Shown here in pieces: positions 24,195 to 35,430 of a DNA stretch of 64,000 bases. The notes beneath the pieces were generated by a model, which searched no databases, had not been told where the DNA came from, and saw only the letters and a program-made list of their open reading frames with translations. The stretch comes from Antilocapra americana (taxonomy: Eukaryota; Chordata; Mammalia; Artiodactyla; Antilocapridae), in contig ML660201.1 in assembly GCA_007570785.1 (NCBI GenBank), forward strand, positions 35,950,090-36,014,089, in the 5' to 3' direction. The position numbers and the translations under genes were made by a program. How positions within the stretch are numbered: the stretch's first letter is position 1; each line of letters begins with the position of its first letter.

Positions 24195-24385
24195 CCTTCA
24201 GACAGTGGTCTGAAGACATTTCTGTTGTCACAGCTGGGGAGCAGGGCGGGGCTGGTTGTGCTACTGGCCTCTGGGGAGTGGTGGCCACAGATGGGCTGCA
24301 AACTCTGCAGGGTAAGAGCAGCTCCCACAAACCAAGAATAATGGGGGCCAGATGCCATTGGTGCTGAGGTTAAACTCCTTGACAT
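24195..24385 (+). mobile_element. MER20 (hAT-Charlie) DNA transposon relic
   Basis: Sense MER20, a non-autonomous eutherian element. Landmarks: AGACATTTCTGTTGTCACAGC, GTGCTACTGGCCTCTGGGGAG, CTGCAAACTCTGCAGG and the end GGTGCTGAGGTTAAACTC. About the expected 200-bp size. In human and other species some MER20 copies have been taken up as gene-regulatory elements; nothing in this sequence shows that here. Confidence 0.75.
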
Positions 24386-24609
24386 AGAGGGATACTTGAA
24401 TTGGGTCTAATCAGAGGAATACTCACATACAAGGTAAAATATGGGGACAAATATTTAGAGCTATTTATAGCCAATAACTTAGAGCCATCAAGTGTAAGAG
24501 ACCTCCAGGACAAAGGTGGCTCTTAGACCTCCATCTTCTGATTCAACTCCAAGAAGACGATGCACTTTTTGACTAGTATTTTAACAACATCAATTCTCAA
24601 GCCACAAAG

Positions 24610-24700
24610 CCCAAGTCAAAATTCCGGCTCTGCCCTGCAATATCTGAGTGACACTGGATAAATAAGTTTGGTAAGTCTCAGTTGTTACATGTAAAGGAAC
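24610..24700 (+). mobile_element. MIR SINE fragment
   Basis: CCGGCTCTGCCCTGCAATATCTGAGTGACACTGG matches the MIR 'ctgccacttactagctgtgtgaccttgg' block, followed by TAAGTCTCAGTTGTTACATG. Short and truncated on both sides. Confidence 0.55.
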
Positions 24701-25184
24701 ACAGCTGTTCTTCTAGGAAAATAAGTTATGGGGTGTCAAAGAACCCATATTTGTTGCTGCTAATGAGTTCTCTCCCTTTCTCACCCCACTATCTTTTTAT
24801 TTCTTAGCTACCAACAAAGTCAACCACTTCTGATTCTTCATCTTTTTCAAGATAAATAGGATTACTCTTTCAGCTTAGTTTCCTCTCTTCCAGCATTCAA
24901 TAGGAGCTGCCCATTTCTTATTACTCTGTAAACTTAGCGTCATTCGCTTTCTCTGTGAAAAACCCCACTATGCATCTTTATCAGCCAGTTAACTCACTTT
25001 CCTAATATTCTTATATAAAGGATAACCTTAATTATGAGACAAACACCTATTCTATGATCAAAGCAGTTCAGAACACTTGAGACTAAAAGTTTTACAGTTA
25101 CATTCCTAAAGAGTTGTCTATATAAATAAAATGCTTATTTTGGACTCTAACCATGCAAACTAGATGCCTCAGCACAGAATTCAA
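24701..25184. other. Non-coding stretch
   Basis: AT-rich, nothing recognised. Confidence 0.4.
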
Positions 25185-25300
25185 AGTCTGGCAAACAAAT
25201 ATTTATCACACGCCACTGAGGGGCTGGCAGCGCTGGATACTAAGAATAAAATGGTGAACATACAGGCACGGCTCCTTCAAGGTTTAGAAGGAAATGTTTC
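25185..25300 (-). mobile_element. L2 3'-end fragment
   Basis: GGCAAACAAATATTTATCACACGCC followed by GCTGGATACTAAGAATAAAATGGTGAACATACAGGC follows the reverse complement of the L2 3' end ('aacaaatatttattgagcacc...ctggggatacagcagtgaac'). Confidence 0.6.
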
Positions 25301-25434
25301 TATCTTAAGACTCAAAAATGCACCAGGGTAACTGACTGGATGAAGGGAAACCTTCCTGTTACAGGAAATACCACCCAATCTTCAAGTGGATCTTAGCAAG
25401 AAGCATCAAACCACAAAGGCAGCTGAACCCAGGA

Positions 25435-25645
25435 ACTTGGTTAAGAACTCAAGCACCAAACCAGGTTATGGTTCTTTCAGATACAGTTGGTATAATCTAA
25501 CCACTCTGGGTCTTACTTACTCAGACTGTTGAAAAGAGGTAACAAAAGTACCTACCTTGTGGGGTTCTTATGAGGATCAAATTAGTTATTAAGCATGCAG
25601 TTGAATACTAGCTGGTAAGCAATGATGCTATTATTATGCTTATCA
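25435..25645 (+). mobile_element. MIR SINE, nearly full length
   Basis: Sense MIR with most blocks: GGTTAAGAACTCAAGCACC (5' end), a decayed middle, GTACCTACCTTGTGGGGTTCTTATGAGGATCAAATTAG (25549) and a tail with ATGATGCTATTATTATGC. One of the better MIR copies in the window. Confidence 0.75.
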
Positions 25646-26179
25646 GCAAAGGAATTTCAATTTTACAACCCTGGCCTTTTGTAGCTCTTGACTCTTCCAA
25701 GCATCTACTAGAACATCTTCAGCAGCTTGTAGACACATACCCTTTCCCAAACCATGTTACCTCCTAAAATCTCAGTAAGTTCTTAAATTTTCCACACTCT
25801 GAGCCCTCCAATTAGAGCTCCCCTCCCCACACCTCCTGCAGCATACAGCTCCCAGCAGCACGCATCTGCACTTGATCAGCAGGCAGCAATACCAATGTGC
25901 CACCCACCAAAGCAACAGTCTAAATGCAACTACATCTGCCCCCTGGCTACCTTAGAAACTGAATGGATGCCTTGAACACATCAAGTCTGATTCTTATTCT
26001 GTATTATATCTTCTCCCAGTTACCTGCCAGCCTAAATCCTTAAGGCCATCTTATTAAAAACTGAACAGAGCTTAATGTTTTATCCCACTAACTGATGCAC
26101 ATAGATCAGGGTTCAACTCCATCAGCGTTACAACCACACAGGCTGAGACGGACATCTAATTTCTTCTACTTTAACTAAT
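25646..26179. other. Non-coding stretch
   Basis: No repeat recognised. Somewhat C-rich on the plus strand between 25790 and 25960. Confidence 0.4.
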
Positions 26180-26360
26180 CAGATGGATTGGAAAATGTTC
26201 CTTAAGCTATCTGAGGCTCATTTTCTCATCTGTAAAATGGAGGTAACAATACTACTTCACAAAGCTATTGAAGAGATCCAGCAAATTTTTTTCTTAAAAA
26301 TCACACAGCTCTGAGCACATTATTCACACCCAGTAAAACAAAGTTATTATTATTTTCATA
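26180..26360 (+). mobile_element. MIR SINE
   Basis: CCTTAAGCTATCTGAGGCTCATTTTCTCATCTGTAAAATGG is close to the MIR consensus; then GGTAACAATACTACTTCACAA and a tail ending GTTATTATTATTTTC. Confidence 0.8.
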
Positions 26361-29248
26361 GTGACTGCTATGGAATTATTTGAAAACTCAGCTAAATTCA
26401 TTTATGCCAAAAAAAAATGATTTTAGATAAGTCATAACTGATCTTTTAAAAGTACTAGCTTGCAGAAGGATTGACACTTACGTGGGTGAACATCATGTAT
26501 CAACAATCTTCATTAAAGTGAAAAAGCGAATATTTTGCATAGTAAGGTAAAAAAAGTTTCAGTAAGTACCAGATGTACAACTTGTAGGCTTACAAATTAT
26601 ATTGGCCTGTACTAGAACCATCTCCCTAAGATTCTAGATGAATATGCCTTTTCCACTTGAAAACCAACTTCTGGTTCTCTCCATTGCTCTCAGTCACCCC
26701 ATACTCTCTCCAGAATATAGACACTTACATTAGAACATTTCTTGACCTAGATCTCCGTTCTCTAAATCATGTATCTGTTCACCATCACTAAGGCACTGCC
26801 AAGTTGGCTTACCAAAACATGATTGAAGACTTTAGCCTGCAGACCCGTCTTTCCTACTGTAAGACAGAAAGTAAACTGTTTTGCACACTAAAAAAAACCC
26901 CATGTAGACTCCTGTCATTCAGAACCTAAGAAAAAGATTGCTTAGGGGGTAGACCTGAGCCCGCTGAGATCAAACGCACAGTGAAACGAAGGATGAGAAA
27001 AGCCAAAGGGAGATTAGCCTGTATATTTTTTACAAAGGATAAAACAGAACTGGAAGTCAACAGCTTCTATCCATAAAAATATTGAATTTTCAATAACAAA
27101 TGCAGTGATATTAAACTGGTCAAAGTGTGCAAAAGAACACAACTCATTATAAAACAAAGAGGTATCATTTCACACTGATGAAAAGTACTGATAGTGCAAA
27201 CACAATTTGCAAAAACACCCTGGTGTTTCCTCATGCTGATGTAAGCTATGTCTTCTGATAGAAACTCAATGGCTAAAACAGGGTTTGAGTCCAAGTCAGC
27301 TGTGAAAAGCCCGTTTTTATACCAAATACCCTTTCTCAAACGCAAGAGTTCGTGAAGACTGGATTTCAACCCCCTGCACATTTGGAACAAAAAGGGATGA
27401 AGCAGAGTAACACAGCTATTTCAAGGAATGCCTGTAATTTCACTGTTGTTAAAGCTTCCAGATGTCTTAGCTCAAAGACTACAGAGCTACTGAGTTAGGG
27501 CTTGAAAACTGACAAAACCTTACAATGAAAAGGCCACAACCCCCGACAAACACCCACATCACCCATTGCCTTGGGGGGAAAATGCTGAATGCACGGCTCA
27601 TCCAACACACTAAGACAGGTATTCACTGAAAAGGCAGACAAGAATAATCAAAGAACAGAAATGGTTACATCCTTTGCTACACTGTTTCTATAGTTAAATT
27701 GGGCAATCTAGTTAACCTTAAATATCAAGCTATGGATTATTTCCCATCCAATAAATACCTCGAGGATAGTAACTGAGTTTCAAGTCTGACCTTCAGACGG
27801 CAAAATAAATCATACTCTGCTACTAAAAAGAATGCAACAGCTGGCCCCATACACTCTGCAGAAAAGCTGAAGCGGGAGAAACTGAAAATATCTTTCTTCA
27901 AAAAGTATGAGAATAGTTATGTGCAAAATCTCAGGCTCTGCCGGCACCTCAGCAGCTCGCATGCTGAAATGATGCCATGTGTTTCACAGAGAATCCTCCC
28001 CACTCGGTTTCTCAGACATGAGTTCTGTAACTTGTCTGCAGGTACGCCTCTGTATTAGAAGTCTCTGTTTTTTAATTAAATCTAGATTATGAATCTGGGT
28101 CTGCTGCAGGAGTGACGAGGGAAATAAGCTAAATATTAAAATAAAAAGAAGGAAATACACACAAAGTCACATCTGCAGTTCATTATGGAAATACTTGAGC
28201 ACGGCATGACTGACTTCTGGGCCAGAGCATGTTGCCATCCTCATAAGAAATCATCCACTTACTGGAAAATTCCACTTTAAGACAACATTAATTAACTCTA
28301 AGTAGACGCTAATGTCTAAATCAGCTAACAATTCCAACATACACACCAGAAATAATAACAGCCTTTTGAACTAGCAAAGTAAAACACTGGTAGAACAGAA
28401 CAATGTGATAAAGGTTAAGTCTTCACATCGTATAGAAATACGCCTCTACTGTGTGAAATTTTAACGTTCCTAATCAAGGCAGACACAATATGGACATGGA
28501 CAAATGACACAGGAATCAGCTTAAAGGAATCGCACTGGTCAAATCTGGAACAATCAATTTCAACACCAAAATAATCACAGTAATAGATTATATCCCACTC
28601 AATAAAGAAATAATGTGTGAGTCCTAATGATAAATGTCAGTGAGTAGGGAATAACTGGGGAAGAAAGTATTTCCTTTTAGTAGAATGCCAACTAACATTG
28701 AGAAATAAATATAAAGGAATCACAGAATTAGAAACTGCCACCATTTGGCCAGCTTCATAGTAATATCAGCAATCATCAATGGATATTAAAACTATTGGGA
28801 AACATTTGATGAAAAATAGCATATTAATACAGCTGCAAAGTATCATTTGACAAATAACTCAGGAAAGGAGTAGTTTTAAAGTTCAGAGATCTGGTTGACA
28901 CAAGATTTCATCTTAAATTTTGAAAATCCACATCACTGTGCGCTAGGATGAGACATACTGAAAAAACATAGCATCACCTATAACATTTTCTGCCTAAGGT
29001 GCATGACCTCAATATAATCAAAGGAAGCACTGGGGAAAATCTGAGTGATACTCTGAAAAACAGCTAGTCTATACTCTTCAAGATGTCAACCTCATCTGCT
29101 CCAGATTAAAGGAGACTAAAGGGACATGACAAAAAAGGGCAATGTATGATTCTGTGCTGGAGAGCAAACAGTCATCAAGGATATGACAGGGACAAACAGC
29201 ACAATCTGAACACGGACAATGCATTCATGTAGTAGCGGCAAGGCTGCT
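26361..29248. other. Longest repeat-free interval of the window (2.9 kb)
   Basis: No SINE, LINE or DNA-transposon signature recognised on either strand. A 107-codon minus-strand frame (27067-27390) carries no recognised domain. Absence of visible insertions is compatible with conserved regulatory DNA, but the sequence alone does not show it. Confidence 0.45.
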
Positions 29249-29443
29249 GTTCAGTGGCTCAGTCGTGTCTGACTCTTTGTGACCCCAAGGGTGTAGCCCG
29301 CCAGGTTCCTCTATCCATGGGATTTGCCAGGCAAGAATACTGGAGTGGGCGGTCATTTCCTCCTTCGGGGATCTTTCTGATCCAAGGATCAAACGTGGGT
29401 TGCATTGGCAGTCAGATTCTTTACCACTGAGCCACCAGGGAAC
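29249..29443 (-). mobile_element. Bov-tA SINE
   Basis: Antisense copy: CTGTTCAGTGGCTCAGTCGTG, GTGTAGCCCGCCAGGTTCC, CAAGAATACTGGAGTGGGCGG, and head TTTACCACTGAGCCACCAGGG. First ruminant-specific insertion after 9.3 kb without one. Confidence 0.93.
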
Positions 29444-29589
29444 CTAATAGTGTTATAGCAACACCAAATTTTTCTGATTTAGATAATTTACTATTGGTGC
29501 ATAAGAAAACATCCTTATCTCTGGGATATAAATAATAAGCTATTTGTAATGAATCAGGCATATTGTTAGCTATATAAAATACATACATA

Positions 29590-29720
29590 CACACAGTGTC
29601 ATACAGAGGAAAAAAAACGATTTTTACAAAACTGGTTAATCTGGAACAGAGATACAAAAATGGTTTTCCACAACTGTTGCAACTTCTTTGAAGTCTGAAA
29701 TAATGTAAAAAAAAAAAAAA
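29590..29720 (+). mobile_element. Old L1 3' end with poly(A)
   Basis: GCAACTTCTTTGAAGTCTGAAATAATG followed by a 14-A run (29707-29720) resembles the last bases of L1M 3' UTRs ('...atttgaaattatttcaaaataaaa'). The part upstream of 29650 is uncertain. Confidence 0.5.
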
Positions 29721-31443
29721 GGGGGGGTCTCCCACCCAAAACTCTCAAGGGCACAGAAAAAGACACAAATAATTACTCAGTTACACAACACATACCTTCT
29801 ATATCTCTGACTGTTTGCTTCTATTTTTTTAACACATGTCCCTGATTTTCTTTTACATCAATCCATTTTGATCATCTAGAGAACTCTTTAATTCAATCTA
29901 TAGCATTGTTCTTGTGAAAAATTGGACTGAGTAATGTTCCTTTAACATCTTTGCATTTCCAGTAATGTGACTTCAGCAATATTTAGATAAGTAGTATATT
30001 AATTTTTGTTTAAGAGTGAAAAAATATATGCAAAGATACTCTGAGGTCCTCTTTTTCTGGCCTAAATAAACATGGATGATTTAACTCTTCATTCTTTTTC
30101 CCCTTTTCTTTCTCTTTGGCTTACTGAAAGCAATCATCCATAATTAAAGCTTGGTAACACTCGACTTACAATTTGCAAAACAGAAGTAGTTCAACCATGT
30201 AATGTTATTATTGCTCAAAGCCACCCCTAAATCCAACAAAAGGTTAAATAGCAGCTCACATCCACAGTCCTCACAATTTCATTAACTGGTAAGTAAATGT
30301 CCCTTCTGGTGAGTGTGTGTTTTTAGTCTGTCTTTGCCTTAAGAAATCTGAATACACTTCAAGACTGGGACATGTTTGTAAATTAAACCATGCGTTGGAA
30401 AATCTCTCAGTGAGAAAATCTTCAAAAGTTTTGCTAGACTCTTTATTCTTAGCGTGTGTTTTTCACTGTGTCTAGAGGTCTTGTTAAAATTGGTTTAATG
30501 ACTCTTGGTTAGAGCAAAGACTGCCAGCAGTTTAGAAATCACAGCAGAGGTTCATCCTGCAGATTTGTTTTCACTTTCTTTACCTCCCCTCAGAAAGAGC
30601 TGGATTTGTCTTAGCAGGCTGAAATGGGTATTGAAGATGGCACTGAAAAATAAGATTCTATGGTTATTTATACTATAAAAATAGTATTTCCGATAATGTT
30701 TAAGTGGAAGGCAATCAGAAAAGTGGAATTGAGGAGAGGTTTTTTTTTTCCTTTATTATTATTGGCAGAGCACGCAAGATACTTCATTGGTTTGCTTGAT
30801 CATCCATGAACACTGAGCACTGCTAGACTTCATCCCTAATCAAAACTTTACTTTAAAAAAAAAAAAAGAAGTCCAATCCTCTTTCTGATCAATTCTCTAA
30901 TGGCAGAAAAATACCACAACACTCAGAGTCTATGAAGCAAACATGTAATCAATTGCTTACACTCAATTAAGCAGAAAATAAAACCCTTCTATTTGGAAGA
31001 AGATTATAGAACACAATTCTGAAAAGAAACAGAAAACAGAAAGGGTAGTTAATAAAGCTCAAGATGATTGTTGTGCATGATTAACCAGGAAATATTCCCC
31101 CAACCACGGCACGGGTCTTACTTTCAAATCACCTACAAGCTTTCTGTTTATGTGATTCAAGGTGTCTACCTTTTCCTCTTTCATTCCTGTGGATCCAAAC
31201 ACCCACAGGTGGGCTCCAGCAGGCACCTAAGATGTACAACAACCAGCATCAGATGTAAGTGTCTCTGATCACTCCTCTGTTTACTCCAGGCCATCTATCT
31301 TTGCAATGGTTTCCCTTGGATCTCAAAAAAATAAATAAATTCATTAAAACAAAAATACCATAAAACAGTATTTTCAAATGCCAGTAAGCAAATGAACTAT
31401 TAGATAATCATTAAATATGACACTGAAATGGGAAAATTCCGAG
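29721..31443. other. Non-coding stretch
   Basis: 1.7 kb without a recognised dispersed repeat. T-run near 30740-30750 and A-run near 30854-30867. AT-rich. Confidence 0.4.
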
Positions 31444-31455
31444 AGGAAATGCTTA

Positions 31456-31567
31456 TTCTTTTTTTTTTTTTTGATCACACTGCACAGCATGTGGAACTTC
31501 CCTAACCAGGGACTGAACCCAGGCCCCCTGCACTGGACACTTAAGAGTCTCAACCATCAGGAAAGTC
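31456..31567 (-). mobile_element. CHR-type SINE with perfect 12-bp target-site duplication
   Basis: Antisense copy. The poly(A) tail appears as a T-run at 31459-31472, followed by GGAACTTCCCTAACCAGGGACTG and AGTCTCAACCATCAGGAAAGTC (head). AGGAAATGCTTA occurs exactly at 31444-31455 and 31568-31579, marking both borders of the insertion. Confidence 0.93.
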
Positions 31568-31584
31568 AGGAAATGCTTACTTTT

Positions 31585-32048
31585 ATCAGTTCAGCTCAGT
31601 CACTCAGTCGTGTCCAACTCTGTGACCCCATGGACTGCAGCACGCTAGGCCTCCCTGTTCATCACCAGCTCCTCGAGTTTACTCAAACTCATGTCGATTG
31701 AGTCGGTGATGCCATCCAACCATCTCATCCTCTGTCATCCTTCTCCTCCCACATTCAACCCTTCCCAGCATCAGGGTCTTTTCAAATGAGTCAGCTCTTC
31801 CCATCACGTGGCTAAAGTACTGGAGTTTCAGCTTCAGCATCAGTCCTTCCAATGAACTCTTAGGACTGAACTCCTTTAGGATGGACTGATTGGATCTTCT
31901 TGCAGTCCATGGGACTCCCAAGTCTTCTCCAATACCACAGTTCAAAAGCATCAATTCTTCGGTGCTCAGCTTTCTTTATAGTCCAACTCTCACATCCACA
32001 CATGACAACTGGAAAAACCACAGCCTTGACTAGACGGACCTTTATGCA
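31585..32048 (-). mobile_element. BovB 3' fragment, left arm of an inverted pair
   Basis: Antisense BovB from its 3' end (ATCAGTTCAGCTCAGTCACTC) to an internal break after GACTAGACGGACCTTT. The minus strand reads decayed C-terminal RT sequence containing TIKKAEHRRIDAFELWYWRR. Its first 176 bases are the reverse complement (with mismatches) of the next element. Confidence 0.95.
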
Positions 32049-32060
32049 TATCTTTAAACA

Positions 32061-32241
32061 GATGGAAGGCAGGAGGAGAAGGGGACAGCAGAGGATGAGA
32101 TAGTTGGATGGCATCACTAACACAATGGACATGAGTTTGAGTAAACTCCGGGAGTTGGGGATGGACAGGGAGGCCTGGTGTTCTGCAGTCCATGGGGTCG
32201 CAAAGAGTTGGACATGACTGAGAGAATGAACTGATCTGAAC
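32061..32241 (+). mobile_element. BovB 3' fragment, right arm of an inverted pair
   Basis: Sense BovB tail: GGAAGGCAGGAGGAGAAGGG, GGACATGAGTTTGAGTAAAC, GCAGTCCATGGGGTCGCAAAG and end GAACTGATCTGAAC. Only about 180 bp and abruptly truncated at its 5' side, which is joined to the other BovB through about 12 bp of unassigned sequence. Confidence 0.93.
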
Positions 32242-33669
32242 TTAAATAGTTTTACACTCCTTCCCTCTAAGAGAGCAGCAATTTCTCCATCAAATCCCCT
32301 CACCTATGATTCTCCTGCAAAAGAAGAAGTAACTTGTATACCGACAAGGAAGTAGAGTCAAGTATTTTACAGGGTCTCTAACTTTGAGGATAGCTCATTC
32401 ATTTAAGCTCTTTCTCTAAGTGGTGTGAGACAGGCGACATGTCCCTGTAGTGCTGTCTAGCTATTTCTTGCATGCCCCATCTGCTCAGGGTCCTAAGATT
32501 TGCATTTAACGTGAAGTATAAAGATGCTCCACTAACTATGACTGTAGATACAAATGGTGACATCCAATCAGCATTGCTTTTGATTAAACAGTTTTGATCT
32601 GATACCTGATCTTTATCTCAAAGCTGGGTGAAAGGATAACAAGAAAGGAGACTGCACACTCTTACATAAAATAATGTAAATATGCATGTACGGAAAAAGA
32701 AACTAGGAAAAACCACACCAATGATGGCTAGCCCTTGGTGGAAGGAGAACAGGTAATCATTTTTCCTTCTTGAACTGCTGGAGTATCTTCCAAATATTCT
32801 ACAGTACTGAAAAGAAACCCACACAAGTGTTTTCAGAAACAGTACAGTAGAATAGAGATTTTACAGACAAAATTTCAAATAAATTTTTGCTGGTTTTAGG
32901 CAAAACTGTCACAGTTTATGATGTTATGTGATCTATGAAATTTACAAATCAGTTGAAAAGAGAGCAAAAACCCCACCTGTACACCTCATCTGCTTGCATT
33001 TTCATAAAAAAGCATGGTTTTTGAATTGGCAGATGGAAATAAATGACATTTTGCTCCAGCCGACAATGAAGGCAAGCACTTCTTGTCAAGATTATTTACC
33101 AACTACAAATGCAGGACAGATCTTATAAGCAGCTCTGGGCAGAATTGCAGGTCCTCTGATTAAACTTGAGCTTCCCTCTTTCCCAAACCTTAACCATGCT
33201 TTTCCCCTGGGGCTTTCTTTTGCTAGGGGCATTTAAAAATCTGTCAGGAATCAAATTTGAAGATCACTGCCTTAGAGTTTAGTAGAAGTGGCATGTGGAA
33301 ATCTTGAAGTACCATGTAGCTTTGTATAAACACCTGCTTTTTCAAACCAAAAAGAGATGAGGGCCTTCAGACAAAAAAAGTGCATGCCTTTAAAGACAAT
33401 GTTGAATTTCCCAAAAACATTTAAATTACTACTCCAATTACACAGACATTCCTCATTTCTTCAAACTTATCAAGCTACTGCCAGGCTGGATGGAGGCCTT
33501 CATGTAAACTGCTCTCTTTCCCTCTGCCAGAGACAAACATGCCCCTCTCATGGTTCAGCTTATCTGCATTGTGAAAAGACCCTCTACAACCTCTATTCAA
33601 GACAGACCAATTTTCTCAGAACTGTTTTACTCCAAAGGCCTCATGATAATCTCTAACCATTTAATGAAA
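32242..33669. other. Non-coding stretch, possible faint L1 3' piece
   Basis: Mostly unrecognised. 32635-32830 has faint L1 3' UTR character (GATGGCTAGCCCTTGGTGGAAGG resembles the 'tggttacctctggggagtggg' zone) but is too weak to call. Overlapping frames of up to 99 codons near 33357-33756 have no known product. Confidence 0.4.
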
Positions 33670-33861
33670 AGAACCCCAAACTTTTTGGCATCAGGGACCA
33701 ATTTCAAGGAAGACAACTTTTGCACAAAGAGGTGGTCGAGGATGGTTTGGGGATGATTCCAACGTGTTATATTTATTGTGCACTTTATTTCTGTTATTAT
33801 TACATCAGCTCCACCATAGACCGTCAGGTATTAAGACTCCAGAAGTTGAGGACCCCTGGTT
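33670..33861 (-). mobile_element. Short non-autonomous hAT-like DNA transposon, copy 2
   Basis: Inverted partner of the element at 1734-1921. On the minus strand it starts CCAGGGGTCCTCAACTTC and ends CCAAAAAGTTTGGGGTTC. Shared internal blocks include GGTGGAGCTGATGTAATAAT, GCACAATAAATATAACA and TTGTCTTCC. Both copies have the same approximate length (190 bp) and the same central segment, so this is a defined family rather than two random fragments. Confidence 0.72.
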
Positions 33862-35247
33862 TAATTAATTCACTTCTTACCTTTTGCAATCTGCCCCCTA
33901 GATTCAATTCTAGGGCAGAGCCAGCATTTTATAACGTTAAAGCTGATTACATGCAGCTCACACATCATATGCTTTCGTAGCAAGCGAAAAACACCAATTT
34001 TAACTCAGTTACTAAATCAATATTCTGTCTCCTACAGCATTTGATTGCAGTAACATATATAGCAATTTATCAATCATATAGGTCAGTTTGAAAAGGGGGG
34101 CGAGAGGAGGAAGGCAGGAGAAAAAATCGTGTAACTCCCAAAACAATTTAGGGAAGGGAAGAGGAGAGATGGAGCTGCCAGTGTCCAGAAGATGTCAGGC
34201 ACTGTCATCGTCTTCTGCCGCCTGAATCACCAATAGCAAATCACCAAAAACTGAAGGCAGTAAGAATATTACTAAGAATATAACAAGCTAAGTCCTGTAA
34301 TCTGTAACAGGTCTTTGTGCATATGTATGTACCTGTAACAGCTATCTCAGTTTTTTATACTGACATAATCTCTGGCTGTATTTTATATATTAACCCTCAA
34401 AGATATTGGTTTCTGTCCCTATGAAATGTCTATTGACACTTACCCTGGAAACCACCTTAATTTCTTTTCTGGAAACAAGGTGATTGCTGAATTGCTAAAA
34501 GAAGAAGAACTGGGAGCACAAGAAGCCTTGCCAGTAGACAAGTGGCAAACAGTCTGACACATTAACAAGAACAGAGAGAAGTTGAGGGGTGACTTGGTTA
34601 CAAGACAGGAAACAGGAAATATAGTTCAGCATGTAAGTTTCATATCATTTTTCTTTTTTTTTTCATCCCAAAGGTTCTATTAACTTTACACTAGTAAATT
34701 TTTTAAAAACTGATTTTTTTAATCCTCAAGAAGGACACAACTGTTGGTCCAACCTCAAAACCTCTGTCCAAATGAACTTCCCAGGGTGACCTGGTGACCT
34801 CCCATGAGCAGCCTTCATGACAAGTTCAGAAAGCTGAAGGTTATAAAGTGAGTTCTATCTGCTCAGAGGAAACCTGGCCTTACGGTGATGATCAAGCATC
34901 TCCTGAAGCAGCCCAGCCACAAAGCCAGGGGCCTGAGATGGCAGCAGATGAAATGGAAGACAGAGGCCAAGCACTGGAACAGATTTAGGAGGAAGAGCCA
35001 GAGGATCCTGGGTCATTCCTGTAATCAGCAAACATCTCCTGTGCGTACATGCATGACACAGAAGCAAGCAAAAACAACTATTCCCAGCAACAGTGGAAAG
35101 ACGAGCAAGTGAACTGGCCATTACAACACTAACAGGGATTCCAACACAGGCAAAGCCAGAGCACCATCAATTCGGGGAGGAAACGCTCTGAACCGATGCC
35201 AACCAGTGTGAGCTGTAAGGTATTTAGATACACAATTATTGTTACTA
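33862..35247. other. Non-coding stretch
   Basis: No repeat recognised in 1.4 kb. T-run near 34653-34665. The frames of 75 and 88 codons at 34855-35121 overlap on opposite strands and match nothing. Confidence 0.4.
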
Positions 35248-35430
35248 CTGTTTAGTTGCTAAGTCATGTATGACTCTTTTGCAACCTTAAGGGCTGTTCA
35301 TGGGACTTCCCAGGCAAGAGTATCAGAGCAGGCTGCCATTTCATTCCCCAGGGTAATCAAAACCACATCTCCTGCCATGTCTCCTGAATTACAGGTGGGT
35401 TCCTTTCCTGCTGAACCACCAGGGAAGCAC
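35248..35430 (-). mobile_element. Bov-tA SINE, diverged
   Basis: Antisense: GTTTAGTTGCTAAGTCATGTATGAC, a shortened central region (AAGGGCTGTTCATGGGACTTC), CAAGAGTATCAGAGCAGGCTG, and head TTTCCTGCTGAACCACCAGGG. More substitutions and small deletions than its neighbours. Confidence 0.88.

Noticed and set aside
31585..32241. Twin-priming origin of the inverted BovB pair
   Set aside because: Twin priming gives a single 3' end with an inverted upstream segment; here both outer ends are 3' termini of BovB with overlapping content.
31860..32303. 147-codon minus-strand open frame
   Set aside because: It runs across the junction of two oppositely oriented BovB fragments and into unique flanking DNA, so it is not an ancestral reading frame.
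32635..32830. L1 3' UTR fragment
   Set aside because: Only one short block resembles L1; similarity too weak to list as an element.
33110..33270. MER5-like hAT fragment (TTTGAAGATCACTGCCTTAGAG)
   Set aside because: Only the terminal motif resembles a hAT end; no internal blocks could be matched.
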